A stretch of DNA of 64,000 nucleotides from Caenorhabditis remanei (taxonomy: Eukaryota; Nematoda; Chromadorea; Rhabditida; Rhabditidae). A model generated the notes under the pieces. It saw nothing but the letters and a program-made list of their open reading frames with translations, was not told the origin of the DNA and searched no databases. The stretch is from assembly GCF_010183535.1 (NCBI RefSeq), contig NC_071331.1, positions 6,820,001 to 6,884,000 of the forward strand, in the 5' to 3' direction. A program made the translations under genes and the position numbers. How positions within the stretch are numbered: the first letter of the stretch is position 1; every line of letters begins with the position of its first letter. This document shows, one piece after another, positions 47,646-58,293 of this stretch.

Positions 47646-50401
47646 GATACGCCAACTGCAATTCTATTTCCAACAAGCTATCCAAACTCGACTTATTATG
47701 TGAATACTATAATTTTGACGTCTTCTGCCTATCCGAAACTAAATTGGACGATTCTTTTACTGATTCTCTTCTCTCTATCAACGACAATTACTCTATATTG
47801 CGGAAAGATCGGAACAGGCACGGAGGTGGTGTCGGTATATTAATAGCCAAACATATCAGATTCGTGCCAGTCGATTTACCTGCAAGCTCCCAATCTGCTG
47901 AGGTATGTGCGATTGATATATTTGCAGGTGGGACCACTATTCGTATTATAACTGCCTACCACCCCAATCATGGCCACTGCAAGTCCACTTTATTTGATAC
48001 CCTAGAGTATTTATTGATTCCGGGCAAACATACAGTACTGCTTGGGGATTTCAATATGCCATGCATCGATTGGAACCTACTTTCTGCTCCTGACAAAGCT
48101 TGCTCTGATTTCGTTGATTTTGTGGTAAAACATGGGCTTACTCAAAGTGTGAAGTCGCCCACTCGATTCAATCCAGAGAATATCCTTGATCTATGTCTAT
48201 CGAACACCGGAATAATTAGCGATGTGTCTGTTGGAGATCTTTTCAGCGATCACTGTCTTATCAAAGTTGTGCTCTCCTGCGATAGAAAGTCGCTAAAGTC
48301 TCTCAGGAAAATGATTAATTATAGAAAAGGAGATTATGATTCTATGAATGGCATACTAAGTCGAATCGATTGGCCTCTTTTGCTGGCTAATCTACCCACC
48401 AACGATATGTACTCACTGTTTATTGGTCACGTGAAAGAATTGATCCACAACTACGTTCCTATTCTCGAGATTGATGATAGCAAAGTTCGCCATTCTCCTG
48501 CTATAATCAAATTACAGAAGCGGAAATTGAGAATTTGGAAAAAAGAAGGAAATTCATTACATTACAAATCTATTTGCGCCTCTATCAAGGAACTCCTACT
48601 GGAAGAGCATAAGAAGAAATTTGAAGACAAATTAGTTAAAGGCAATCCTAAAAATTTCTTCAAACTTATTAACCGTAAGCTGAAACCCTCCAACTTTGTA
48701 GGTCCTATCAAAAGTGGTAATGGTATCTTGTGTGACGATCATGAAAAAGCTGAATGCTTCCTTAACACTTTTTCTGATGTATTTGTATCTGATGATGGAC
48801 TCGCACCCTCTATTGAACCCAGAACAACCACTCTCATTGATGAAGTTAGTTACGAGCCTTATGTAATTGAATATGTCCTCTCCAAGCTCGAGCCTAAGTG
48901 TAACAACTCTCCGGATGGCATTCCTAACATTATACTAAAAAAATTATGCACATCAATTGCACTTCCCCTATCTCTAATCTTCAATAAATCTATCCGATCG
49001 GGCTCCCTACCGGCTATTTGGAAAACTGCTATAGTTATACCGATATACAAAAAAGGATCCCGCTCTGACCCGGGGAATTACAGACCAATATCGTTAACCT
49101 GCTCAATTTCCAAAGTTATGGAGAAACTGGTCCGGAGGTCTTTAGTCGAACACCTAACGCGGAACAAACTTCTATCAGTCTCTCAATACGGATTTAGATC
49201 CAGAATGAATACGGAGTTACAACTGCTTACCTATATTGGCCTGATTATCAGAGATCTGCAGCAGAATAATCCCGTCACTTCAGTGTATATCGATTTCCGA
49301 AAGGCCTTCGACACCATATCAATCTCTAAATTAGCTAGCAAACTCCAAGCATATGGTATACAAGGTGAGCTTCTCAGGTGGATCAATAATTTTCTCTCGG
49401 GGAGATCCCAGAAAGTCTTACTTAATGGTGTCTGCTCCAACACTTCCTCAGTTGGGTCCGGTGTTCCCCAGGGTTCTGTCCTTGGGCCGTTACTATTTAT
49501 TCTTTTCATCAACGATATTGGTGACAAGCTAGAATCTGAATCGCTACTTTACGCTGATGACTTGAAAATTATATCCCCAAACGCGGCAACTATCCAGAAG
49601 GATTTGATGAAGTTATCGGAGTGGTGCCAAACGTGGCAAATGAAAGTAGCACCGTCGAAATGCGAATATATTACATTCGTCAAATCCAAACGTACCAATT
49701 TGAGGGTAAACCCTAAGATCAATATTGAACTCGATGGTCTTCGCCTACCTCAATGTGATTATATACGAGATTTAGGAATTATTTTCTCACGTGATTTATC
49801 GTTTGACTCCCATATAAAATCTATCTTACGAAGAGCCCAGTGCAGAATCAACATTTTATTCAATGTTCTAAAAAATTCAGTATTCGATATCATGCTCAAA
49901 TGCTATAAGGTCTTTATCCGACCCATCATGGAATATGGATCTACATTATACTCGCCAACACTGAAGTGTCTTATTCGGAAAGTGGAGTCCGTGCAAAAGT
50001 CCTTTTTATATCGATGTTCTAAAAAGTTCAACTTTGAATACCAATCTTATTTCGATACTTTGGAAGCCTACGGACTTGAGTCATTAGAACTCCGCCGTCT
50101 AATTAATGATCTTGTATATCTGTACAAAATACTTGTATCTAATGAGTTTTACTCCCCTAATCATGTTTATACCTCTTTTACCCACTTTCAGTCCTTAAGA
50201 CGCCATCCGTATCATATAAAATCCATCTTATCTAACAATACAAAATTCGGTTCCCAGTATTTACCCAACCGGTTGTTGTCCTGTTGGAACTCACTCCCCG
50301 TGCATGTTTTTCCTGTCAAATTTTCCTCCCTGTGTTTTAAAAATAATGTCAAACGGTTAAACCTTTCCAAGTATCTCACTCTCAACATTTCTACTTACTA
50401 G
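47594..50401 (+). CDS. LINE ORF2, endonuclease-reverse transcriptase (935 aa)
   Basis: It nicks chromosomal DNA and copies the element RNA at the nick. The N-terminal part is an apurinic-type endonuclease with the expected catalytic residues: Glu48 in CLSETKLDD, Asp152 and Asn154 in GDFNMPCIDW, and Asp219-His220 in FSDHCLI. The reverse transcriptase follows, with NYRPISL, a VYIDFRKAFDTI block (first catalytic Asp), GVPQGSVLGPLLF and the YADD box at residues 653-656. A thumb-like and C-terminal region ends in NISTY. No RNase H domain and no frameshift or stop are visible, so the protein could be active. It begins inside ORF1, suggesting reinitiation or coupled translation. The fragment at 16166-16770 is a relative. 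Confidence 0.92.
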   Translation: MGMGNKRTCNHVGKISIGYANCNSISNKLSKLDLLCEYYNFDVFCLSETKLDDSFTDSLLSINDNYSILRKDRNRHGGGVGILIAKHIRFVPVDLPASSQSAEVCAIDIFAGGTTIRIITAYHPNHGHCKSTLFDTLEYLLIPGKHTVLLGDFNMPCIDWNLLSAPDKACSDFVDFVVKHGLTQSVKSPTRFNPENILDLCLSNTGIISDVSVGDLFSDHCLIKVVLSCDRKSLKSLRKMINYRKGDYDSMNGILSRIDWPLLLANLPTNDMYSLFIGHVKELIHNYVPILEIDDSKVRHSPAIIKLQKRKLRIWKKEGNSLHYKSICASIKELLLEEHKKKFEDKLVKGNPKNFFKLINRKLKPSNFVGPIKSGNGILCDDHEKAECFLNTFSDVFVSDDGLAPSIEPRTTTLIDEVSYEPYVIEYVLSKLEPKCNNSPDGIPNIILKKLCTSIALPLSLIFNKSIRSGSLPAIWKTAIVIPIYKKGSRSDPGNYRPISLTCSISKVMEKLVRRSLVEHLTRNKLLSVSQYGFRSRMNTELQLLTYIGLIIRDLQQNNPVTSVYIDFRKAFDTISISKLASKLQAYGIQGELLRWINNFLSGRSQKVLLNGVCSNTSSVGSGVPQGSVLGPLLFILFINDIGDKLESESLLYADDLKIISPNAATIQKDLMKLSEWCQTWQMKVAPSKCEYITFVKSKRTNLRVNPKINIELDGLRLPQCDYIRDLGIIFSRDLSFDSHIKSILRRAQCRINILFNVLKNSVFDIMLKCYKVFIRPIMEYGSTLYSPTLKCLIRKVESVQKSFLYRCSKKFNFEYQSYFDTLEAYGLESLELRRLINDLVYLYKILVSNEFYSPNHVYTSFTHFQSLRRHPYHIKSILSNNTKFGSQYLPNRLLSCWNSLPVHVFPVKFSSLCFKNNVKRLNLSKYLTLNISTY

Positions 50402-50975
50402 TCTTTCCCCCCCCCTCTCTCTTTTGACCTATTCACGAGGTAGCAAAAAAAGGGCAAAAACTATTTTTCTTTTTACTACTTCCAAAGGGAAAAATAGTTT
50501 CCATCCTAATTTTGCGTCCTCCAGAATAGGCCCGACAAATTGTTTCTATATCTTTTGTAATCCACTTCGGTTGTATCAGTGGCACTTTGCCCTTCATCAC
50601 GAATCTAAATAAAATAAATTCAGTAAATAAATTTGAAAATATTGGAACACTATCGAGTTAGACTAGTTGAGAAAAATGCATTTTCTGTTTCATTGACTTT
50701 TCGAAATATCACAAAATTTTCGAAAAAATTTGGGATCGTAGAAAATTTTACTGATGTAGTCAAAAACAATGTTTAATTTATGGGCAGGCCGATCCGACCA
50801 TGTCTGTTTGAAAATAATTAGATAAAAGTTCATTAAGCAAAAAAGAAAAACATTAGCAAGAATCAAAGAGAAAGAGTTACACGTAAAAATCATCTGGAAA
50901 GTGTTGAAAAGAATGGAACGAATTATGCCACCGGAAAAGTGAAAGAGCACACAAAAAGAAATACAGTAAGCCTAT

Positions 50976-53900
50976 TCAAGACGCGTATTGATTCTGAAAA
51001 TTGTTATGATGATGTGGATAATTTTGTGGGTTTTGGTTGTAGAAATATGGTTGAGGTGGGGGAATGTCTTGAGAATATGGGTAAGTTTGATCTACATTTT
51101 GAGCGGGAAAATTGTAATATTGGGGTTGTTGATAGAGTTGAGGATAGTTGATATTTGGAGTATAACCAGCGTTAAGAGGTGGATAACCGGGTGGAGGGGG
51201 GAAGTTATAAAATGTTGACGGATTCTGATTGGAACACGATGGTTGCTGATCGTAGACTGGTCTCGCAGCGACCGGTGGTACTGTAGGTACTGTAGGAGGA
51301 TGAGCAACTCCATTACTGCTCACACCATTCTGTATCGTAGATGCATCATAATTCAGGCCCATCAGGTGATTCTCGGCGTGATTGTTCTGAAAAAATGGGA
51401 AATTTCGAGATAAGTTGAAATGATACAAGTACCATTAGTGCAGTGCTCGTGGGATGGTATTCATCTGGGGAGGAGAGGGAAATTGAGGAGGAGGGTGCCT
51501 GGAAACGAGCAAACAAATGGATGAAAGAGAATGGTTAACATGCGGAAAGGGGGAAGAGAGGGAGTTGGATAGGGTCTCATGTATTGCAGTTTCAGCACAA
51601 CAATTTGCTCAAAAGTTTTTTGAGTTTTTAATGCTGAAGGTAACAAGAAACTGGTGGCACCGTAACTCTTTCAGATTTATCAAAAGTGTGAAACAGAATA
51701 CAGAACTGACTTTGAGAAAAAAGTAAATAGACAAAAAATTTCAGTTTTCAAGCAAATATTCTTGTTTTTAAAGTTTGCCACAAAATAGAAGACTGCCCAA
51801 TTTTGTCAATTAAACTAAGGACTCAATGTTTGTAGTTGACAAATTTTTATGATCTCTCTCTAGTTGTAAAGAGTTATAGCTCCACGGTGTTATTTAACGT
51901 TTCAAGTGATCAACATAAGTCAACTAACGTGTTTTAATTAATTCATGGAGAATACTGGCAGTTTTAAGTGGTTAGCTCAAAAACGGGCTTGAAGTAAAAA
52001 GAGAACGGCGTATAGATATTGAAAACTGTTTTGAGAAGAGGTCAGTTGGGTAATCCTCCAAAAACCGGAGCACACAGTCTGGTGTCAAGTTACCTATTTG
52101 AATTTATTATTCATGTGAATAATTATTGTCTAGTACCGCTAAAAAGTTTAATTAACTTTACAAATTTCCCCAACGTTCTGTATAATCTATCAGGTAAGTA
52201 TTACTCTTTAAAATGTCTAGGTTAAAATCGGGTAATCCTTAACATATTCTCTAAGATTTTTATTTCCAACTGAAAAAGTCTAAAAACTAAAATGTATGTT
52301 GCTATTGTATGTTTCAAATTCTCTATAAGTTTCAGAACTATCTGTATTATTTAATGGATATGGTGGAACCAGTCTCATCAACCTTATAGATTTGTCTGAA
52401 ACTATGCTATTCTATCGGGGTGGGTAGCACATGCAACAAAACACCAAAGAACAAATATGTGCCCAAAAATAAAACTCACTCTCAAATCATCCAACATTTC
52501 CGTAATATAGAAATTGTTCGGTGGTTGTAGAAGTCGGAAATTCTGTCGGGCAGGTTCTTCACTCTCCTCGTCTATAGTTGCTTGCCGTTTCTACAATTTC
52601 AGATAATCATTTGGAAAAATTTAGACGTGATTTTTCGTCAACTTGGAAAACTAAAAAAATCAAAACCACTCACCAGCAAAGCCCTCGGAGGTGGCACCCG
52701 ATCAGTCTGCGTACTGATCTCCTTCTTCTCAGTCAACGCCTTTTCCAGACTCAACGCTGCCAACTCATCGACTTCCTTGAAGAATGGTTCAACAGTGAAA
52801 CATCCGAACAGATCAGTCAACAGAGGAATTTCACCTTGATTCGAAAATGTTTGAGCGAATTGGAGATTCTCGCTCATCGCGTTGGCTAGTTCCTGAAATA
52901 AATAAATAAATTTTCTGTTTTAAGAAGTCGCTATCTTTTTTTGGAGTTGTGATTATTACAATGGATGTGAAAATTACTCACCGTAACAGTTGCCAACGAC
53001 AACAGAATATGACCATAGCAAACATTCGGTGTGGGGCTTAACCTAACCTCCTTGACAATTGAAAACAAGCAATCCGCTATTCGATTTCTCAATTCCACTA
53101 TCTTCTCAAAAAGTGTATCCGACACATCCTTCGCCAGTGGATTCAAACAAATCATTGCATTCACACAGACTATTTCCTCTTCTCTCATTCCATACTCCCT
53201 GTAAACCGCTACGAGTTCATTGAGCGCCCGTTCGACAAGCCCGTTTCCAAGATGGCTGAAATAAGGAATTAGTTGGCTGATAGTAGAAAGGGGCCTTACT
53301 AAGTGTCTTCATATAGTTTTGAAATATTTCTCGGTACATATGCAAAATTACAGAGACATAACACGTTTTCGTCTTGGCAGGCTTCGGCGGTCCTGGCGCA
53401 GAAGTTAAAGACCATTAGGGGAGCGAAGGAGGATTTTATGAGTGCTATCTGAAAATTTGATGTAGTTTGTAGTTCAACTTTTTCTTTTTTACCTTATCAT
53501 CCACCGTTAAGTGTCCCAACAACGGTGATAAGCTCTCGACCCAATCAATAGCCGCAATCAATCTCCTATACGCAATCGCACACAACTCATCATTTCCAGC
53601 CATTCGATATGCTTCATATCTCATTTCCGTTCGTTTCCCCTTTAAACTAATCGGTGTCTCCACAATATCCCTCAATTTATCAATCCCTTTGAGTGGATAC
53701 AACTTCGATGCCTCCTGCTGAGTGTCTCCTTTCATAACTTTTGTCTCAATATTCAACAAAGTCATGAGTATAGTTCTCATCTCAACTGTCATCTTCTTCA
53801 TCCATTCCTCACGTGTTTTTGTGGTCCTGCCACGATCAGTTAGGTCACATGAGGCTACGGTAGTTGTGGGTTTACGTGGTTTTGGAGGAGCGTCTCGGTT

Positions 53901-55401
53901 CGGGCGGACAACTGAAATGATGGGATTTTCGAATAACATTTTTCAAGGTTTCAGAGAGTTATTAAAAAATAATGAGATTATTCTACAATACTACGTAAGA
54001 AATGGGTAGAAAAAAATATTACTCACAAGCAGGATTCATCCCTTCTCGAAGGCACTTGTTGAATCGACAGCTCCTGCATTGAATTTTTTCTGAAAATATT
54101 ATTTATATAGTTGAAAGCAGTGTTACCTAAGTTGCCTGACACCCAGTTGGTTATTTTTTAACATGCTAGAATCATGAGATGCGTTTTTTTTCAGAACTTT
54201 TTGAATCGGAACCACACAAAAAAACTGATGAGCTGTAATTCAAAGTTTTCATTTCTTGCTGTTCTGATTTAAAGGTTTTTACAATTAGTCAAATTGATAA
54301 CGGTTCTAAAACGGGCAGCCGTTTTCAAGCCTAACTTGCGTTTTCCAGTGTTTCTTTTGGTTGAAACTTATTGAAAATTAGATAAGTTTTAATAGAAATA
54401 CTATTCACAACACCAAAAGTTTTGAACACAATTTTTAAAAACCATTTTCAATCCATAGTTGAAAATTCAAACCAAAATTTAAACAATACCGTTTCAAATA
54501 ACTCATTTCCTCCTGCATTTTTTCAATTCATTAATTTATTTGTCAATTTAGTCGATGCAAAAATCAGACACCCAAATCCACAAAACTCACGCAAAACACT
54601 AACTGTACACTCTCCATTCGCCGCACATTCCAACTGATCCGCCTTGAGAAGTGCTCGACGGAAAAATCCTTTACATCCGACACAGCTGAGAGCACCATAG
54701 TGGTGCGCGGCTTTTTCGGCTCCACAGACCTAAAATTTTACAGTTTTTTCTGTTTTTTAAAGTTTTTATTCTGAGCTGACTGATTCAGGCTGGAATTGTT
54801 GTTCATCAATGGACTAAATTCTGATTCAAAACGTTAGGCCATCTCATTAGCATACTTGTTATTTGACGGGCCAGGCGGGCCGGTGAAAATTTGGAAATCG
54901 GCCCGGCCCGGCCCGGCCCGTGACAAGTATGTTCATTAGAAGTCTGATTCCGCCCCAAACAACAAATATTTCCCTATTTTCCGTTCTCTTCCCTTTTCAT
55001 CGGATTACCGAATCGAGGGTAGTTTGCATCATCATCGAATCAGTCAACTTCTTTTTTTTTGCAAAATCACGTGGACAAATTTGTTGAGTGTTTTGACAAC
55101 ATTTTCTAGTTTGGGGAATTTCAGATATGTAGCATACTTTTAGTTCAAATTTAATTATACGGAGAAAATAAAGAAACTTACTCTACAAAGATTCAAGGAG
55201 GCACTGGAACTACTTGTACTTAATGGATTACTGTCCTCAGTTTCTTCATCAGAATCTGGAAAAAAAGTTTATGTTTAAGTATAGTTTCATTTAAATTACT
55301 GGTTAGGAATTTTTACTTGATTGATAGAATTCCATGAACTTACCATTCAAAGTGATCACATTATTTTCGGCTGTTTTATTTGCATTTTGACCAGAAGCCA
55401 T
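50976..55401 (-). CDS. HNF4-like nuclear hormone receptor, copy H (660 aa), apparently intact
   Basis: Best candidate for a functional member. Exons: 55344-55401, 55182-55255, 54591-54729, 54027-54089, 53493-53911, 53300-53448, 52982-53255, 52674-52892, 52480-52590, 51433-51498, 50976-51386. Every splice site is good and the joined frame is 1983 nt. Residues 43-108 form the zinc-finger DNA-binding domain with canonical spacing C-x2-C-x13-C-x2-C and C-x5-C-x9-C-x2-C. The recognition region is CVGCKGFFRR. Residues about 125-421 match the HNF4-type ligand domain, ending in the AF-2-like LLTDLF (416-421), where Asp takes the usual Glu place. Residues 422-660 form an unusually long F domain, with an acidic segment, an ITEMLDDL motif, then a Pro/Tyr/Gln/Asn-rich tail. 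The ATG follows a conserved TTTTTTCCAG by 43 nt. DNA target, ligand and expression are unknown. Confidence 0.85.
54851..54931. mobile_element. hAT-like MITE in intron 2 of copy H
   Basis: Same element and same insertion site as in copy A (CATACTTG ends, CTCATTAG / TTCATTAG flanks). It differs from A's copy by a few changes in the number of GGCCCG units. Confidence 0.75.
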
Positions 55402-55442
55402 CGATTGAAAGACTAGAGAGTTTTATGATTTGGCACCGGGGG

Positions 55443-55453
55443 GTCTGGAAAAA
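55443..55453 (-). promoter_or_regulatory. Putative trans-splice (or 5' UTR) acceptor upstream of copy H
   Basis: The minus strand reads TTTTTTCCAG followed by 43 nt to the start codon. The same TTTCCAG-like site lies at the same distance in most copies (for example 23053-23057 for D). In nematodes such a site directly upstream of the start usually accepts a spliced leader. A conventional 5' UTR intron cannot be excluded. Confidence 0.45.
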
Positions 55454-55642
55454 AGAGTTTCGAAGATTTTTTGAAAGTATATACAGTGTGGAAAATTTTA
55501 CAATAGTATTGATATAGATTCATAAAAACAGTAAAACAGATTTTGGGACGATTGCTTAAAATCCGGTTTTAAAGAAGCTGTTTCTTGACGAGAACAGTAA
55601 AAATTATAATTATTTCCAGAGAAGGTTATTCAGAATATTGAC

Positions 55643-55687
55643 TACTGTTCGTTAAATTAATTTGAAAAATTAATTTAACGAACAGTA
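55643..55687. other. Perfect 21-bp inverted repeat upstream of copy H
   Basis: TACTGTTCGTTAAATTAATTT and its exact complement are separated by three bases (GAA). It lies about 240 bp upstream of the start of copy H and I see no counterpart upstream of the other copies. It could be a small hairpin relic of a transposon or a regulatory palindrome. Confidence 0.8.
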
Positions 55688-56997
55688 TCTGCTTTGTAGA
55701 ACTGTGAAAATAAACCAATTCATTTTGATCATGTTCTTCTATTTGATACAATTTCGAAGCGGTAAATTTAAGGAAAACTCAAATTCTGGCATGTTGCAGA
55801 ACACAAGCATAATAGAGTAATTTTATTTACTGCTTCACTACTGTCTTTTAATTCCAAAAATTGAAATAAAAACAATTAAGAAGAAAGAAATCTTGAAAAA
55901 CCAAAAAGGAAACCGGATTGTATTATTTGGGTCAGTGAGAAAATAGAAAAAAGTTAAAATAGAAAAACGTTAAAATTTCAAAAAGAAACAATTTGGAGCA
56001 CTATCAAGTTAGACTATTTGGACAAACTATATTTTCTGTTTCATTAATTTTTCGAAATATCAAAAAATTGGAAAAAAAAGTGATCCAAAGGCGTCTGAAA
56101 AACTAATCCAACATGAAACTGAATGATAATAGGGAATTTTTGTGATGAAAATACTTTCGCGAAACAGAAAAATTATAATAGAAAAAGAAGATACATTTAT
56201 GATTGCGAATAAAGTAAAAGAGATATAAAAGAGTCGGTTTCATGAAAGTATGAAAAAATAAACATTAATTTGATATTTGCTTATTAGGGATCATTTATTA
56301 AAATCAATAACAAAAGTCCAACAGCCTAAAGTAAATTACGATTTCTGCTACTTTCTGATGACATCATTGAAAAAGAAAACAGAAAACAATATTTTATCAT
56401 CATTATCATCCCTAGAACAAAAAATCGATAGATTGAGAGACCCGATACAAACAAGTCACCGTCAAGTACGGTCATGTGTCTCTCCATTTTTCTCGATCAG
56501 CAGAAGAGGTGAGTGACTATTTTTCTCTCGAATCTCTCCACTATCCCCTCTATTTCCCCCAAATATCTTCTATCTTTGAACTGTCGCGTAGGCAGATTGG
56601 GCGAAAAGAGAAAAAGTGGGGGACAGAATATAAATGCGTAGGAGAGAGAGAGGGAGAGAATTGAAAGGGAAGGAAAACTTGAAACTTGACCAAAAAGAAG
56701 ACGATAAAAATTGGGGAAATGAGAAATTGCGGGAGATTCGAAAATGGAAGGAGGCAGGGAGAAGGGATAGAGATAGTGATCGACAGAAAACAAAGGGGGG
56801 AAGAGATGGTCAGATGAAATTTATGATATGAGAAAAGAAAAGTGACAAGAGAAATTTAGGGGTTGAGTACATTAATTTACGGTTTCTCTGAACTTTTGAA
56901 AAAAAAACACGGAGTCTTAGTTCAGTGTCAACTCTCTATCAGCCATAAAATTTACTATTCTAAAAAGTATTTGCATTGACCATAATAAAATTTGTTC
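55688..56997. other. Upstream region of copy H, no gene seen
   Basis: Until about 56280 it resembles the region upstream of copy C (the block with GGTTTCATGAAAGTATG occurs at both 14996 and 56233), so the array homology ends near here. Then comes a region with a purine-rich strand (about 56590-56880, GAGAGAGAGAGGG and similar) with only short frames that look like composition artefacts. Confidence 0.55.
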
Positions 56998-57373
56998 CAT
57001 ACTTGCAAACCGGGCCGAAACGGGCCGACACGGGCCGGCACGTAACTCGCGTCAAACTCAATATTATGGGCTCAAAAATATACCAAAATGTAGATCTCAG
57101 CGAGTTCTATGCCCGTGACCTACTACGGGCCGGATGGCTATTTGTTAATGTGCCGCGGGCCGGGAAAAAGTGCCAAAAAACGCGAAAATGGCCAAAAAAG
57201 CCTTTCTAGCTCGGCCCACGGCACATTAACGAATAGCCATCTGGCCCGTAGGTCACGGACATAGAACTCGCTGAGATCTACATTTTGATACATTTTTGAG
57301 CCCATAATATTGAGTTTGACGCGAGTTACGCGCCGGCCCGTGTCGGCCCGTTTCGGCCCGGCTTGCAAGTATG
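56998..57373. mobile_element. hAT-like palindromic MITE (376 bp)
   Basis: Ends CATACTTGCAA and TTGCAAGTATG; the two halves are inverted copies for about 170 bp each, rich in GGGCCG/CGGCCC. A perfect 8-bp duplication ATTTGTTC flanks it (56990-56997, 57374-57381). Shared CATACTTG ends link it to the 80-bp elements at 2006 and 54851. Its interior has a TATACCAAAATGTAGATCTC motif also found near 59850 and, diverged, near 15465. Confidence 0.9.
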
Positions 57374-58154
57374 ATTTGTTCAGTTCTTGAAGAAACAACA
57401 GTATACAATTGCAGAATTATAAGTAAACGAAGGATTCAATAAGATTCAAAATCTTTCAACTGTTATGAGAAGTCATTAAAACAGTAACACACATGAAGAA
57501 ACTGATCTCTCTCACCTTTTTTTATTAGCACAACTTCTTACAACCGCGCTCTACAGAAACATGTGGAATCAGCGGAAAGTTATGTTTTATAACTTATGTC
57601 ACATTTCAAAAACAGCAATATTATTAAACCGGATTAGTTAATTCGAGGCCATTCAAACTTGAAAATTTTGGCTATTTCAAAAAGTTATGGAAACAAGAAC
57701 ACATATGACAACAGTCAATTGGATCAAATTTTCAGGATCTTGCACGAAAATCAGTTTAATATTCCTAGCATACTAATCTACATATACACAAACATAGAAA
57801 CTTTGAAAGTTCTGGGGCTCACGTAGCACTTTGGGTTCTTGCCACATTCTCGGTCGACTCTGCATAGAAACTAAAAATTTAAACTAATACAGCCATTACC
57901 ATTTTTAGAGTTCCGTTTCACGCACTTTGTTTCTAGAGAGACTCATACTGTAAAGAATAAACAGCTTTTTGAACGAGTTCATAACTCCGTATCCTCTATT
58001 ATCGAAAACAACATTACCAGATCTCAACTCTATAAAAATTACTAGTTGTCCACTTTATCAGTCTACAGTTTCAAAATTGACATGTTTTACTGGAAAAATG
58101 AAAAAGCAAGCGTTCACCAAGAAAACGTGCATAGGAATTTTTATTTTTCATATA

Positions 58155-58293
58155 TTAGCACGTCACGCTTCTTACAACCGCGCTCTACCGAAACCAAAGA
58201 AAATTGTGTGCGAATTTGAGAGACGCAGAGAAAAAGATACATTTCTCAAGGAGATTTTGGTAGAGCCCGGTTGTAAGAACTGTGCCGAGCTAA
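58155..58293. mobile_element. Short TIR element (139 bp), TTAGC ends
   Basis: TTAGCACG...TTCTTACAACCGCGCTCTACC at the left is inverted as GGTAGAGCCCGGTTGTAAGAA...GAGCTAA at the right. The end sequence TTCTTACAACCGCGCTCTAC also occurs alone at about 57533. Target duplication is not clear, possibly TA. Confidence 0.5.

Larger units (their letters stand above)
46446..50632 (+). mobile_element. Near full-length CR1-like LINE retrotransposon
   Basis: A 4.19-kb element made of a 5' region (46446-46784), ORF1, ORF2 and a short 3' UTR ending in A/T-rich repeats (AAATAAAATAAATTCAGTAAATAAAT). TTGAAA is found on both sides (46440-46445, 50633-50638) and is single in the B-C spacer near 8675, consistent with a 6-bp target duplication. 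The two bases before the left copy differ from the empty site (TC instead of GG). Two ORFs, an apurinic-type endonuclease and no RNase H place it with CR1-like elements of nematodes. The presence of both ORFs and the clean junction suggest a very recent insertion. Confidence 0.9.
42078..50975. other. Spacer between copies G and H, filled by two large insertions
   Basis: Without its insertions this spacer is the same as the B-C spacer (7883-9020). It is cut at 42649 by the 3.56-kb inverted-repeat element and at 46446 by the LINE. The native parts are 42078-42648, 46209-46445 and 50633-50975. Confidence 0.85.

Noticed and set aside
56277..56831. Short frames in the GA-rich stretch as a new gene
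   Set aside because: Composition-driven frames on both strands, no splice-linked continuation and no domain.
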